Shown here one piece after another: positions 1 to 9,111 of a stretch of DNA of 64,000 nucleotides. The stretch is taken from the NCBI RefSeq assembly GCF_000166195.2, contig NZ_CM001403.1, positions 806,001 through 870,000 of the forward strand, written 5' to 3'. The notes beneath the pieces were generated by a model that did no database searches, was not told where the DNA came from, and saw nothing but the letters and a program-made list of their open reading frames with translations. How positions within the stretch are numbered: the stretch's first letter is position 1; each line of letters begins with the position of its first letter. A program made the translations under genes and the position numbers. This DNA is from Mucilaginibacter paludis DSM 18603. GTDB lineage: Bacteria; Bacteroidota; Bacteroidia; Sphingobacteriales; Sphingobacteriaceae.

Positions 1-759
1 CGGCGTCCGGATCTCGTGGCTCATATTGGCCAGAAAATTCTCTTTAATCTGCAAAGCTTCGGTCAATCTTTTTTCTGAAGCATCCAGCTTTAAAATTAAT
101 TTATTTTGCTGCCGGAACTGGCCTAAGATGAACCAGCACAACACCCCGCCACTAATAAACATAACGCCAATTAACAAATTGCCATAAACACTGGCATGCC
201 TGCTACCTGTAATGTTATCCCGACTCAAAGAAACCATTTTCTGCTGGCGGATATCGTATATTTTATGCGTGATAGAAGTAATTTCGTTCGAAATGATACG
301 CGCATGCGGGTTGGCAATCAATGTGGTGTCATTCATATTGCCCAACCTGAGGTAACGTTGAATAAGCTCGTTTTTTATCCTGACCTTTTCTTCGGAGAGT
401 TGCTTTAGCCTGCGGAGATACTTGATGGTAGTTTTTCCGGCCGCATCATTATCCATCGAGTCGAGATACAGCATGATAGCAGATACCTTTCCATCCACCC
501 CCTCCAGGTGCGATGTATCGTTGGTTGCAATTGCCGCCCTGATCCGGCTTTCCACCCCTAATATATCGCGGTCAATTTCCCTGAGGTGGTTACTGGCTCT
601 CAATTCCTGCATCAATTTTTCATTACCATGCAGCATGGTATCCATATTGGCAGAAAAGTTATACTGTATGATGAGCAATAGTACAGTAGCGGTGCCGAAA
701 GCCACCAGCATAAAATAACCAAAACGTTTATTTGCCATTATCCGGGGTGTTGCGTTCAT
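1..759 (-). CDS. Sensor histidine kinase, N-terminal part (cut by window edge)
   Basis: The minus strand is open from an ATG at 759 to the window edge, 253 codons. A first membrane helix lies at about residues 8-28, a periplasmic sensor region of about 155 residues follows (CHASE3-like in size), and a second helix is at about 185-207. A short coiled linker leads into the dimerisation helix, ending in the H-box NMSHEIRTP with phospho-accepting His248. The ATPase domain, and any receiver domain, lies outside the window. The HEIRTP form is common in hybrid kinases. A LytTR response regulator sits 98 bp upstream in the same direction and is the likely partner. A regulatory element at 807-834 precedes this gene. 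Confidence 0.9.
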   Translation of the reverse strand, partial: MNATPRIMANKRFGYFMLVAFGTATVLLLIIQYNFSANMDTMLHGNEKLMQELRASNHLREIDRDILGVESRIRAAIATNDTSHLEGVDGKVSAIMLYLDSMDNDAAGKTTIKYLRRLKQLSEEKVRIKNELIQRYLRLGNMNDTTLIANPHARIISNEITSITHKIYDIRQQKMVSLSRDNITGSRHASVYGNLLIGVMFISGGVLCWFILGQFRQQNKLILKLDASEKRLTEALQIKENFLANMSHEIRTP

Positions 760-806
760 AGAACAATCGATAAAATTGGATAAAAGGACGTTTAATTGAT
801 TAGTTT

Positions 807-834
807 ATTCGTTAAAAGGGCATTAAAGATCGTT
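807..834 (-). promoter_or_regulatory. Putative LytTR-type operator, copy A (before the histidine kinase)
   Basis: Read on the minus strand, this 28-bp stretch starts with AACGAT and ends with AACGAAT. The two AACGA half-sites are exactly 21 bp apart, with TGCC at offset 13-16. Copies B (1656-1683) and C (2811-2838) have the same layout in the same orientation relative to their downstream gene. The proximal end is 47 bp before the kinase start. Direct repeats about two helical turns apart are typical of LytTR DNA-binding domains. Confidence 0.6.
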
Positions 835-857
835 GAAGAGGCAAAAAGGACGGTTTG

Positions 858-1553
858 CTAAAAAATATTCATCCGGCTATTCAGCGATTTGCGGTAAGCA
901 TCAGCAATAGGTAAGAATTGCCCGTTAATCACTAATCCCCCTTCCTGCAATGTGTCTATCTTATCCATGGCGATGATATAGGAGCGGTGAACCCGGATGA
1001 AGTTAGCGGAGGGCAGTTTTTCCTCTGCTCCCTTTAGTGTGCCATGAATGGCATAAGTTTTTGCTTTGGTATAAAACTTAACATAATCGCCCATCGCTTC
1101 TGCGTATAAAATTTCGTCAAACCTGATGCGCCGGGTAATGCTCGAATCGCGTACAAAAATGAATTCGTCGGCCTTAACCTGCACATCCTCTTTTTTACTG
1201 TCGTTAATTTCCCTGGCTTTGCTTACCGCTTGCAGAAAACGGGCAGGTGTAACGGGTTTTACCAGGTAATCGGCAACGTTAAGCTCAAACGCCTCAACTG
1301 CGTATTCTTTTTTTGAGGTGGTAAATACAATGATGGTTCCTTTATTACGCAGGTTCCTGGTGAGCTCCAGGCCGCTCATTTCCGGCATTTCAATATCCAG
1401 AAATATCAGGTCGACTTCTTCGGCCTGTAAATGATTGTAGGCATCAATGGCATTACAATATTCGCAAATAACATTCAGGTCTTTAACCTGGCTTGCCAGT
1501 TGACTCAGGGTGGCTCGGGCTATGGGATTGTCGTCAATGATGAGGCAGGTCAT
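858..1553 (-). CDS. LytTR-family response regulator
   Basis: This 231-residue protein has an N-terminal receiver domain, with acidic pair D7-D8, phospho-acceptor D53 in FLDIEMP and Lys99 in LVKP. A C-terminal LytTR DNA-binding domain follows at about residues 125-231, including the FIRVHRSYII segment. I take the ATG at 1553 because the receiver fold begins with MTCLIIDDNP; the 27 codons upstream look untranslated. The gene is upstream of and codirectional with the histidine kinase, and divergent from the oxalate decarboxylase gene. Three direct-repeat elements in front of its neighbours match the spacing a LytTR dimer would need, so it probably controls them. The signal is unknown. Confidence 0.92.
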   Translation of the reverse strand: MTCLIIDDNPIARATLSQLASQVKDLNVICEYCNAIDAYNHLQAEEVDLIFLDIEMPEMSGLELTRNLRNKGTIIVFTTSKKEYAVEAFELNVADYLVKPVTPARFLQAVSKAREINDSKKEDVQVKADEFIFVRDSSITRRIRFDEILYAEAMGDYVKFYTKAKTYAIHGTLKGAEEKLPSANFIRVHRSYIIAMDKIDTLQEGGLVINGQFLPIADAYRKSLNSRMNIF

Positions 1554-1655
1554 AGTGTAATGTATATCGTATATGATTCGGTAGCGTAAATATCGGTTAA
1601 AAAAAATAGTCTTCCAATTTTGGCGTACCGGCATTAGCGGTTTTAAAACGCATTT

Positions 1656-1683
1656 AACGATTATAAGTGCCTGTTCAACGAAT
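1656..1683 (+). promoter_or_regulatory. Putative LytTR-type operator, copy B (before oxdC)
   Basis: AACGAT and AACGAAT start exactly 21 bp apart with TGCC at offset 13-16. The 16-bp block TGCCTGTTCAACGAAT is identical in copy C. The element ends 75 bp before the oxalate decarboxylase start and lies in the divergent gap shared with the LytTR regulator gene. Confidence 0.65.
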
Positions 1684-1758
1684 ATACGCTGTAGATCGCA
1701 TCACTCCTTCGCACCTTTAGGTCAGCAAATAACAAACACCAAATTTAATATTAGAGTT

Positions 1759-2799
1759 ATGGAAAAGCCGCAGATCAGCTTCAAGTTTGAGCTTGAAAAA
1801 CAAACACCGCGATTAGGGCCTGGCGGAATAACCCGGGGGGCATCAGTTCGTGAATTTCCTGTTTCAGTAGGTATAGCAGGTGTATCAATGCGTTTACAAC
1901 CAGGGGGAATGCGGGAATTGCACTGGCACGCCAATGCTGCCGAATGGGCTTATGTGATTACAGGCAATGCCCGGACAACCATCATTCATCCTGATGGCAG
2001 TGCTTTTATTGATAATTTTGGCCCGGGTGATGTATGGTATTTCCCCAGGGGGTACGGCCATTCCATACAGGCAACAGGCGATAAGGAGTGTCACTTTATC
2101 TTAATCTTCGATAATGGCAACTTTTCTGAAGATCATACTTTTAGCATCACTGATTTTATAGCCAATACCCCGCCGGAAGTTGTTGCCCAAAACTTTGGCC
2201 TCACACTGGGCGAAGTAGAGCAACTTCCGCACAAAGAAGCTTATTTTGCATTGGGCCCTAATCCTGATGAAAGCAGTACAATTGCTTTTGCCAGAGCCGA
2301 ACCGGCGTTAACCAGTTTGCATCGCTACCCTTTGGAAGCCCAGCAGCCAAGGCTGATTCCTGGTGGAGGCACACAAAGAGTGGCGTCTGTAAAAGAATTC
2401 CCCATCAGCACTTCAATAACGGGTTCTGTTATCGAGTTGCAACCCGGCGCACTACGCGAAATGCATTGGCACCCTAATGCCGACGAATGGCAATATTACC
2501 TGGCCGGCAAGGCAGAAATGACCGTGTTTTTAGCCGAAGCAACCGCAGTTACAGAGCAGTTTAACGCGGGCGATGTAGGTTACGTACCCATGGGCGCAGG
2601 CCACTATATTAAAAACACCGGCGACGAGGTTTGCCGGATACTGATCGGGTTCAATAGTGGCAACTATGAGGCCATCGATCTGAGCCAGTGGCTGGCAGGC
2701 AATCCGAAGGATGTTATAGCTACTAATTTAGGAATAGGGGAAGCAATAGTTGACAAGTTACCGCAACGTAAATTATTTGCCATTCCTCCAAAGTACTAA
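1759..2799 (+). CDS. oxdC: Bicupin oxalate decarboxylase
   Basis: This 346-residue protein has two cupin domains. Both keep the Mn(II) ligands: His55, His57, Glu62 and His101 in the first, and His236, His238, Glu243 and His282 in the second. The substrate-binding arginines are Arg52 and Arg233, in the (M/L)RE(L/M)HWH motifs. The N-terminal lid reads SEDHT (residues 123-127) where Bacillus subtilis OxdC has SENST, so the catalytic Glu is kept. That favours decarboxylation of oxalate to formate and CO2 over oxidation. There is no signal peptide, so it is probably cytosolic. It may relieve oxalate or acid stress, which would fit the neighbouring Dps gene. The start follows a LytTR-type element by 75 bp. 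Confidence 0.9.
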   Translation: MEKPQISFKFELEKQTPRLGPGGITRGASVREFPVSVGIAGVSMRLQPGGMRELHWHANAAEWAYVITGNARTTIIHPDGSAFIDNFGPGDVWYFPRGYGHSIQATGDKECHFILIFDNGNFSEDHTFSITDFIANTPPEVVAQNFGLTLGEVEQLPHKEAYFALGPNPDESSTIAFARAEPALTSLHRYPLEAQQPRLIPGGGTQRVASVKEFPISTSITGSVIELQPGALREMHWHPNADEWQYYLAGKAEMTVFLAEATAVTEQFNAGDVGYVPMGAGHYIKNTGDEVCRILIGFNSGNYEAIDLSQWLAGNPKDVIATNLGIGEAIVDKLPQRKLFAIPPKY

Positions 2800-2810
2800 A
2801 AGCATATCCC

Positions 2811-2838
2811 AACGACAAAACATGCCTGTTCAACGAAT
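2811..2838 (+). promoter_or_regulatory. Putative LytTR-type operator, copy C (before the esterase-dps operon)
   Basis: AACGAC and AACGAAT start exactly 21 bp apart. The TGCCTGTTCAACGAAT block (2823-2838) is identical to that of copy B. It ends 86 bp before the esterase start and begins just after the oxdC stop codon. Confidence 0.65.
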
Positions 2839-2924
2839 GGCAAATCAACTTTTAATACCAACAGCATACTTTTACATCAACAAACAAAGCAATTAACATT
2901 ATAAAAACACTTAAATTAAATATC

Positions 2925-3920
2925 ATGAAAACCACAATCACTGAAGAAATTGAAATTGCAAATTACGCAACCGACCCACACATCGACCGCCAGGTTAAAG
3001 AATTTTTAAAAGTATTAAATAGTGGTGGTGCCCCCCTGGAAACTTTATCAAAAGAAGATGCAAGACAGGTTTTGATTGGCGCCCAGGCTTCCGTTAAAGT
3101 TGATCTGTCGGGTATTGAAGTTTCACAAAAAACGATCACTGCCGATGGTGAGGAAATCAGCCTGAACATTATTCGCCCTGAAGCGATAACCGAAGAGTTG
3201 CCGGTATTTATTTTTATACACGGCGGCGGTTGGATATTAGGCGATTTCCCGACACATGAGCGCCTGGTTCGCGACCTGGTTGTTGCATCTGGGGCGGTAG
3301 CTGTATTTGTAAATTACACGCCATCGCCAGAAGCGCAATACCCAATTGCTATTAACCAGATTTATGCGGCGACAAAATGGGTTGCCGAAAATGGAAAAGA
3401 GATTAATGTAGATGGTAACCGCCTGGCCGTTGTAGGTAATAGTGTAGGTGGAAATATGACTGCCGTTACCGCCCTACAGGCTAAAGCAAAAAACGGCCCC
3501 AAAATTAGTCTGCAGGTTATGATGTGGCCCGTAACCGATGCCAGGTTTGATTGGGAATCTTACAAACTTTTTGGAGAAGATCGTTTTTTAACTGCACCTT
3601 TGATGAAATGGATGTTTGACCAATATACTACCGATGCCGGCGAACGCGCGGAAATATGGGTATCGCCGCTAAACGCCACACCGGAAGAGTTAAAAGATCT
3701 TCCGCCGGCCTTGATCCAGGTTGCGGAAAACGATATCCTGAGAGACCAGGGCGAAGCTTACGGCCGTAAATTGAATGAGGCTGGTGTAACCGTTACTACG
3801 GTACGTTATAATGGCATGATCCACGATTTTGGCTTGCTAAATGCGCTGGCAAACGTGCCTTCGGTTAAATCGCTCATTGTGCAGGCTGCTGCCGAATTAA
3901 AGAAATATCTATTTATATAA
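2925..3920 (+). CDS. Alpha/beta hydrolase, hormone-sensitive-lipase (family IV) esterase type
   Basis: This is a 331-residue cytosolic serine hydrolase. It has the oxyanion motif HGGGW (99-103), nucleophile Ser173 in GNSVGG, Asp270 in the AENDILRD segment and His300 in the IHDFG segment, which together form a complete triad. YTPSPEAQYP (131-140) matches the YRLAPE-type motif of the family. It probably cleaves short-chain carboxylic esters; the substrate cannot be read from sequence. Only 19 bp separate it from dps, so the two are likely cotranscribed. A LytTR-type element lies 86 bp upstream. Confidence 0.9.
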   Translation: MKTTITEEIEIANYATDPHIDRQVKEFLKVLNSGGAPLETLSKEDARQVLIGAQASVKVDLSGIEVSQKTITADGEEISLNIIRPEAITEELPVFIFIHGGGWILGDFPTHERLVRDLVVASGAVAVFVNYTPSPEAQYPIAINQIYAATKWVAENGKEINVDGNRLAVVGNSVGGNMTAVTALQAKAKNGPKISLQVMMWPVTDARFDWESYKLFGEDRFLTAPLMKWMFDQYTTDAGERAEIWVSPLNATPEELKDLPPALIQVAENDILRDQGEAYGRKLNEAGVTVTTVRYNGMIHDFGLLNALANVPSVKSLIVQAAAELKKYLFI

Positions 3921-3939
3921 TCCATAAAAAAACAATATC

Positions 3940-4413
3940 ATGAAACCTAACATTGGCATCAACGAAGCAGACAGGAAAGCTGTTTCAGATCAATTAAGTA
4001 AATTATTGGCAGACGAATTTGTGCTGTACACCAAAACCCGTAATGCACACTGGAATATTGAAGGCCCCGACTTTCACTCCATGCACATATTTTTTGAAGA
4101 ACAGTATGGCCAACTGGACGAACTAATGGATAGCGTTGCAGAACGTATCCGTAAAATAGGTCACTATGCACCAGCTACTTTAGCGCAGTTTTTGCAATTG
4201 ACCCACTTAACCGAAAAAAGCGATAGCAAGAACGACAGCCAGGGCTTTTTGAAAGAATTACTGGAAGACCACGAAAGCATCATTGAATTCATCCGCGGAA
4301 ACATTAATCCATTTGCTACCGAATATAATGATGCCGGTACAAGTGATTTTATCACCGGGCTGATGGAAACGCACGAAGGCATGGCCTGGATGCTCAGGTC
4401 GCATTTCAGGTAA
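3940..4413 (+). CDS. dps: Dps-family DNA-protecting ferritin
   Basis: At 157 residues this has typical Dps length. The inter-subunit ferroxidase centre is intact: His37 (NAHWNI), His49, Asp64 and Glu68 match the His-His-Asp-Glu spacing of Listeria Dps. Dps dodecamers oxidise Fe(II) with hydrogen peroxide, store the iron and protect DNA. It is the second gene of an operon with the esterase and ends at a strong terminator. Its position in the putative LytTR regulon suggests induction by a two-component signal, though OxyR or other control is not excluded. Confidence 0.95.
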   Translation: MKPNIGINEADRKAVSDQLSKLLADEFVLYTKTRNAHWNIEGPDFHSMHIFFEEQYGQLDELMDSVAERIRKIGHYAPATLAQFLQLTHLTEKSDSKNDSQGFLKELLEDHESIIEFIRGNINPFATEYNDAGTSDFITGLMETHEGMAWMLRSHFR

Positions 4414-4454
4414 AAAAATACGCCGACTCCATTGTGGGTCGGCGTATTTTTTTT
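4413..4454 (+). terminator. Rho-independent terminator after dps (probably bidirectional)
   Basis: The arms AATACGCCGAC and GTCGGCGTATT form a perfect stem with a loop of about 10 nt. An A-run precedes it and a run of eight T follows. It lies between the convergent dps and GH95-like genes and would work in either direction. Confidence 0.9.
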
Positions 4455-4541
4455 AACTAACAGGCATTTTCATCACATACGCATTGTATTCGTAGTCAGT
4501 GATAAAAAAATCGTCGCTCCCTCTCCCCTACGCTTCCCATA

Positions 4542-7052
4542 TCAATCACTACTCAGTGTAAGCCATTGTCCGGGCCTGGTTTTAACAACAATTTCTCCGG
4601 AAACGATCTTTCCGTCTTTGCCTGACACCTTGATCGTTACCTTGTTCCCCCATGGGGATATTAGGTGCAGGTCATTGCCTTTTTCACTGTATATGCGTAC
4701 CTGGGTTACCTTACCGTTGATTTTTGCAGCGCTAACGAGGAATGCGCCCGCCGCTCTGAGATTTTCAAACCTCCCGTTATGATTGGAAGGCCAGTTCGGA
4801 AAAAGCCGGATAGTGCCATTATAGCTTTGCATCAGGCACTCGTTAATCACGGCCGGTAGCGCAAAGTTCTCAAACCAAATTCCCATTTTCTTCATATATG
4901 CGTAGTCGCTTAGGTCGTTATAGCGGCCATGGGTTTGCATAACCATATCGGCAGCGCTTCCGTTGGGCAGCAAACAGTATTTAATCTGCCGTTTAAACTC
5001 GTCCATGTCCAGCATGCCGATCCTTGCCGCTTGCAGGTTGGCGAAAACAAGGTCGTTGCCGCCTTCGTTCTGCTGGTTGAGGTAGGTGTTTTTTAAAAGT
5101 TCCAGCGTCTTTTTATCCGAGTGCAAGCCATAGTCCTCGCCTGGGAAAGCGGCGAACAGGGCGTCGGGCACATTATAAACCGTTCCGGCACTTTCACCGG
5201 GTACGGCCACCAGTATATCGGCTCCTGATTCGGTTTTTGCTGTCGGATATTCGGGGAAATGGCTCAAAATATCACCGATGTCGGTCAGTAAAGCCTTGTT
5301 CTGCATACGCGTTCCCAGTATTGTGGCGGCGAGGTCAAAAGCTTTAAATATAAATTTAATTAGCGTCAGGTCTACGCCGCAGTCGTAATTGTATTTAAAA
5401 CCAGGCCGCAAGGCATATAACTCCGGTGCAACAGTTGGAAACACGTGATATTTATCATCCTTCCACCGGTCTCCGCCATACGCATCCGCCCGTTTCATAT
5501 AAGCGGCGAGAAACTGGCATGCCGCTTTAATAGGCTCATAAGCTTTGTTCTTTAAAAAAGCTTTGTCAGCTGAATATAGGTAATGCCACCATAAACCCTG
5601 AACAGCCCAGGGCGTTTCGCTAACTTCCCAGCCCCAGTCGGGCACCGGGTACGGGTTGATGCTCATTGAAACCGGGTAGGCAGAATGCGGGAAATAGGCC
5701 CCCGGCAGCTTATAATATTCTTTTGCCCACTTGGTACTAACGGGAAGAAGAGAGTTGATGAGATCAACATAGGGTATATTTTTTTCGAGATGATTACTGC
5801 TGAAGGTAACCCAAAAAGGCTGCTGAACATTGTAATTCATGTGGTAGTCGCCGTGCCAGGCCGTACCGATGTTATTATAACTCCAGTTGGCAAAAAGGCC
5901 CGGGCAGGTAACGCCCGGCTTTGCGGTGCAGTTTAAAAAGTAAAGATTGCGGTACCATATCTCTTCCAGAAACTGATCATCCAGCATGACTGCCGATTTA
6001 GACCAGTAAGCCATCCATATCTGTTCGTTTTGTTTAAACACGTCGGCAAACAGCTTTGCTCCGGGGGCGATAGTCTGGGGAATTTCCTGCGGTATAACGG
6101 ATGCAAGCCCTTCCTCCAGGCTCACCACTACATCAAATGATTGCTGCGCTGAAAGTGCGCCTTCCAGCACGGCCATGTTTTCCGTTCTGCCGTTCCAATT
6201 CATACGGGTCTTTTTAACAAAATTGCCATTGAGGGCAAGTGTCAGCCGGAACGCTTTATCCGCGGAATTTGCTGTGCTATGCTTATCAGGTTCGTCGAAA
6301 GGCAGCGTTTGACGGAAAGAGAGTTTGCCACCCTTCAGATCCTCCTGCGCGCTGAACGCCGGGATGTCTGCGGGGGTGGAAGGATCAGGCATCACTTTGA
6401 TCCGTTCGAAGATATTGGCTGCCGGGCTGCCGTCTTCGTTAACCAGGTGCATCAGCAGTCTGTCCGTATTCATATCGGTAAATATTTTCAGGAACAGGCG
6501 CTTTTTGCCGGCTGTTAACAGGCTAACCGTGCATAAGCCATTAGAGATATCCAGCCGCTGCCCCAATACCTGTACCTTTCTGCGGTCAAAGCCTATTAGT
6601 ACCGAACCGCAGGGGAATGGGCGCGGGTAAGGTTTGCGGTAATTGTCTCCCGCCATCTGGTTGTACTCACGGTACCAGGCATCGTCGCTCAGGTCGCCGT
6701 AGTCAGCCGGTATTTTCTTAACCTTTTCAAACACCTGTTCAAAGGTTCCCAGTTCCTCCCGGTGATGTTCCGCAAGGCGGATATCCCAAACATTATTATG
6801 CCCGAAATACAGCACTATTGCATCAGGCCTGCTGGTTACATTTACGCCCATTGCACCATTGCCCAGAAGCGAGCCCTCAAAAAAATCCTGCGCGGGTTTG
6901 TCAGCTACGATTGGATGTTTAGAGGCGGCTGCAAATCCATCGATACTGCCCTTTTGCGCAGGTACCTTAACCTGCGCCTCAGCTACATTCAAGCAGAACA
7001 AAACAAAGGCGAATGTGCAGAATGTAAAATGCTGAAGTAATGGTTTTTTCAT
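4542..7052 (-). CDS. Exported GH95-like (six-hairpin) glycosidase
   Basis: This 836-residue protein has a signal peptide (KKPLLQ, then a hydrophobic stretch, cleavage near AEA-Q at 26). The N-terminal part (about 55-320) is a beta-sandwich of the GH95 type with FEGSLLGNGAMG. The (alpha/alpha)6 barrel follows at about 340-740, with the segment WHGDYHMNYNVQQPFW (399-414) that resembles the conserved catalytic region of GH95 fucosidases/galactosidases. The C-terminus (about 750-836) is a small beta domain. It probably removes alpha-linked fucose or galactose from plant or host glycans in the periplasm. It is divergent from an AraC regulator 240 bp away, and no SusC/SusD gene accompanies it. The family is fairly sure; the substrate is not. 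Confidence 0.78.
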   Translation of the reverse strand: MKKPLLQHFTFCTFAFVLFCLNVAEAQVKVPAQKGSIDGFAAASKHPIVADKPAQDFFEGSLLGNGAMGVNVTSRPDAIVLYFGHNNVWDIRLAEHHREELGTFEQVFEKVKKIPADYGDLSDDAWYREYNQMAGDNYRKPYPRPFPCGSVLIGFDRRKVQVLGQRLDISNGLCTVSLLTAGKKRLFLKIFTDMNTDRLLMHLVNEDGSPAANIFERIKVMPDPSTPADIPAFSAQEDLKGGKLSFRQTLPFDEPDKHSTANSADKAFRLTLALNGNFVKKTRMNWNGRTENMAVLEGALSAQQSFDVVVSLEEGLASVIPQEIPQTIAPGAKLFADVFKQNEQIWMAYWSKSAVMLDDQFLEEIWYRNLYFLNCTAKPGVTCPGLFANWSYNNIGTAWHGDYHMNYNVQQPFWVTFSSNHLEKNIPYVDLINSLLPVSTKWAKEYYKLPGAYFPHSAYPVSMSINPYPVPDWGWEVSETPWAVQGLWWHYLYSADKAFLKNKAYEPIKAACQFLAAYMKRADAYGGDRWKDDKYHVFPTVAPELYALRPGFKYNYDCGVDLTLIKFIFKAFDLAATILGTRMQNKALLTDIGDILSHFPEYPTAKTESGADILVAVPGESAGTVYNVPDALFAAFPGEDYGLHSDKKTLELLKNTYLNQQNEGGNDLVFANLQAARIGMLDMDEFKRQIKYCLLPNGSAADMVMQTHGRYNDLSDYAYMKKMGIWFENFALPAVINECLMQSYNGTIRLFPNWPSNHNGRFENLRAAGAFLVSAAKINGKVTQVRIYSEKGNDLHLISPWGNKVTIKVSGKDGKIVSGEIVVKTRPGQWLTLSSD

Positions 7053-7292
7053 TTAAAATGTACCGTGATGTGTAGTAAAATAAGGTGCTGGAAAAATAAA
7101 ATGCAGGTTTAAGCAACGGCCTAAGCATCCGTGCCGGGTGCATTTCGTTTTACGCCAGCTACCGGTTTATAATAAGTTAAAGGTACCCAACTGTAAATTT
7201 CCGGTTTTCCACAAAGGCAACCAAAAGTTGAACAAATCCGATATTTTAGATCTGGCATGGATTGATCCTTTTTATTAACTAATATTGAATTA

Positions 7293-8168
7293 ATGATTAA
7301 GAATGTCCAAAAGCTGAATTTAACGCTACTGAATGCGGATTTTGTTGCGTTGAACAAAAACTGGAATTACAAGAATGTAACGAGCACGTTTTACCGCATC
7401 TACTATATCGGTGAAGGTAGCGGAAACATTGATGACGCAGCCGGAAGTATCAAATTGGAACCCGGATTTTTATACCTCATTCCGAGTTTTACCACCTGCA
7501 ATTATCACTGCACGGAATACATGAGCCAATATTACATCACTTTTGTGGAGGAGTCGCCCGACGGTGCGTCTTTATTTGCAGCCAACCGCAAGATCTTTAA
7601 GATACCTGCACGCGACCAGGAAGCAGAGGCTGTAAAACGTATCTGTAAACTAAACCCCGGGCGGGGGCTAAAGGGCTCGCATAATCCATCCGTGTTTGAG
7701 AAACACGCCGCACTACAGCGGTACCAGGAGCTTAATCAGGCCATGTCGGCTCCTGCTTTGATGGAAACCCGCGGCCTGCTGTTGCAGTTAATGGCCAGAT
7801 TTATTGCCTCGGGAACTTTCAATGAAAACGAAGAAACCGCCATCAATTCCAAAATTGCAGATGCTATTAATTTTATGCTTACCAACCTTCAGTCGGGCGT
7901 TATGGTAACAGAGCTTGCCAAACGAGCATGCCTGCATCCTGATTATTTTTCCCGGCTTTTCCATGAGAATACAGGTGAACGCCCCCTGGCTTACCTGCAG
8001 TTGCGGCGTGTAGAACGCGCCAGGCTGCTTTTGACGACAACAGACCTGCCCGTTTATGAGGTAGCCAGGCAATCGGGTTTTGAAAGTACATCTTATTTTG
8101 CGCGGATATTTAAAAACATTACCGGGCTTACAGCCGGAGCCTATAAACGGGATAATACCATTGGCTGA
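7293..8168 (+). CDS. AraC-family transcriptional regulator
   Basis: This 291-residue protein has an N-terminal cupin-like sensing half and two C-terminal helix-turn-helix motifs. The second includes YEVARQSGFESTSYFARIF, which matches the AraC signature. The start is ATG at 7293. The gene is divergent from the GH95-like glycosidase and shares a 240-bp promoter gap with it, so it most likely activates that gene in response to a sugar. Confidence 0.9.
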   Translation: MIKNVQKLNLTLLNADFVALNKNWNYKNVTSTFYRIYYIGEGSGNIDDAAGSIKLEPGFLYLIPSFTTCNYHCTEYMSQYYITFVEESPDGASLFAANRKIFKIPARDQEAEAVKRICKLNPGRGLKGSHNPSVFEKHAALQRYQELNQAMSAPALMETRGLLLQLMARFIASGTFNENEETAINSKIADAINFMLTNLQSGVMVTELAKRACLHPDYFSRLFHENTGERPLAYLQLRRVERARLLLTTTDLPVYEVARQSGFESTSYFARIFKNITGLTAGAYKRDNTIG

Positions 8169-8400
8169 CCAGGCAGCCATCCCCGAGGGAAAAGGACCTT
8201 TTTTGTTGTTTAACTTAATAACTTAGCAGGTATGGAATTACCCATACCGGTGCAATTGCACGGGAAGTAATATGATGCTTTGTTACTGAAATAAAGTACC
8301 CGTACACCGAATAACAAACGCTTTTGATCAAAAAAGCCGTTCCTCAATTTTCATAGTTACATTTTTTTAATAATTTCTTAATTTAGGCACACTAATTAAT

Positions 8401-8982
8401 ATGGCAGACTATAGCACATATTCAGATGCTGACCTGGCTGGTTTTTTAAAAACCGGCGACCGCTCTGCTTTTGCCGAAATTTATAACCGCTACAAATTCA
8501 TACTTCATAACCACGCCTGGAACAAAACCCGTAATACTGCCGAAGCGCAAGATGCCTTGCAGGAAGTTTTTGCAGCGCTGTGGAGTAAACGCGAAACTAT
8601 CAATATAGGCAGCAATTTATCGGGATACCTGTACAGTGCCGTGCGCAACCACATCCTGAATAGCATTGCGCGCAAAGATGTTCAGTCCAGGTATGTGTCG
8701 TCTATTCAGCAATTTTCTGCCGAAAATGTAACGGTAACCGACCACCTGGTTCGTGAAAACCTGTTTAAGGCGCTGATAGAAAAAGAAATTGCCGCGCTGC
8801 CACCCAGAATGCGGCAGGTGTTTGAACTGAGCCGAAAGCAACATTTAAGCCACAAGCAAATTGCCGAAATAATGGGCACCAGCGAGCAAACTGTTAAAAA
8901 ACAAATGACTAACACCTTAAAGGTGCTCCGTTCCAAATTAGGATTGATAGCTTATCTATATTTGCTGATCACCATCCGCTGA
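8401..8982 (+). CDS. ECF-type RNA polymerase sigma factor (Bacteroidetes family)
   Basis: This 193-residue protein has a sigma region 2 (about 10-85, with AQDALQEVFAALW) and a sigma region 4 helix-turn-helix (about 125-180, SHKQIAEIMGTSEQTVKKQM). A hydrophobic tail (YLYLLI) ends it, as is usual for this family. In this phylum such sigma factors normally sit directly upstream of a FecR-like anti-sigma gene. Here the next gene downstream is a convergent monooxygenase, and the nearest unpaired FecR gene on the same strand is at 14770. Its operon may have been split by an insertion. Confidence 0.92.
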   Translation: MADYSTYSDADLAGFLKTGDRSAFAEIYNRYKFILHNHAWNKTRNTAEAQDALQEVFAALWSKRETINIGSNLSGYLYSAVRNHILNSIARKDVQSRYVSSIQQFSAENVTVTDHLVRENLFKALIEKEIAALPPRMRQVFELSRKQHLSHKQIAEIMGTSEQTVKKQMTNTLKVLRSKLGLIAYLYLLITIR

Positions 8983-9111
8983 TTTTTTTTATTTACCCTT
9001 TTAGCGGCACTCTACTTTTACTTTTGATGAGCTTTAAATCATAGATATTTTTTCATATTCCCAGGCTTTGCATGTATCTTCTAATTTTATTTAACATCAC
9101 CTAATTATTGA

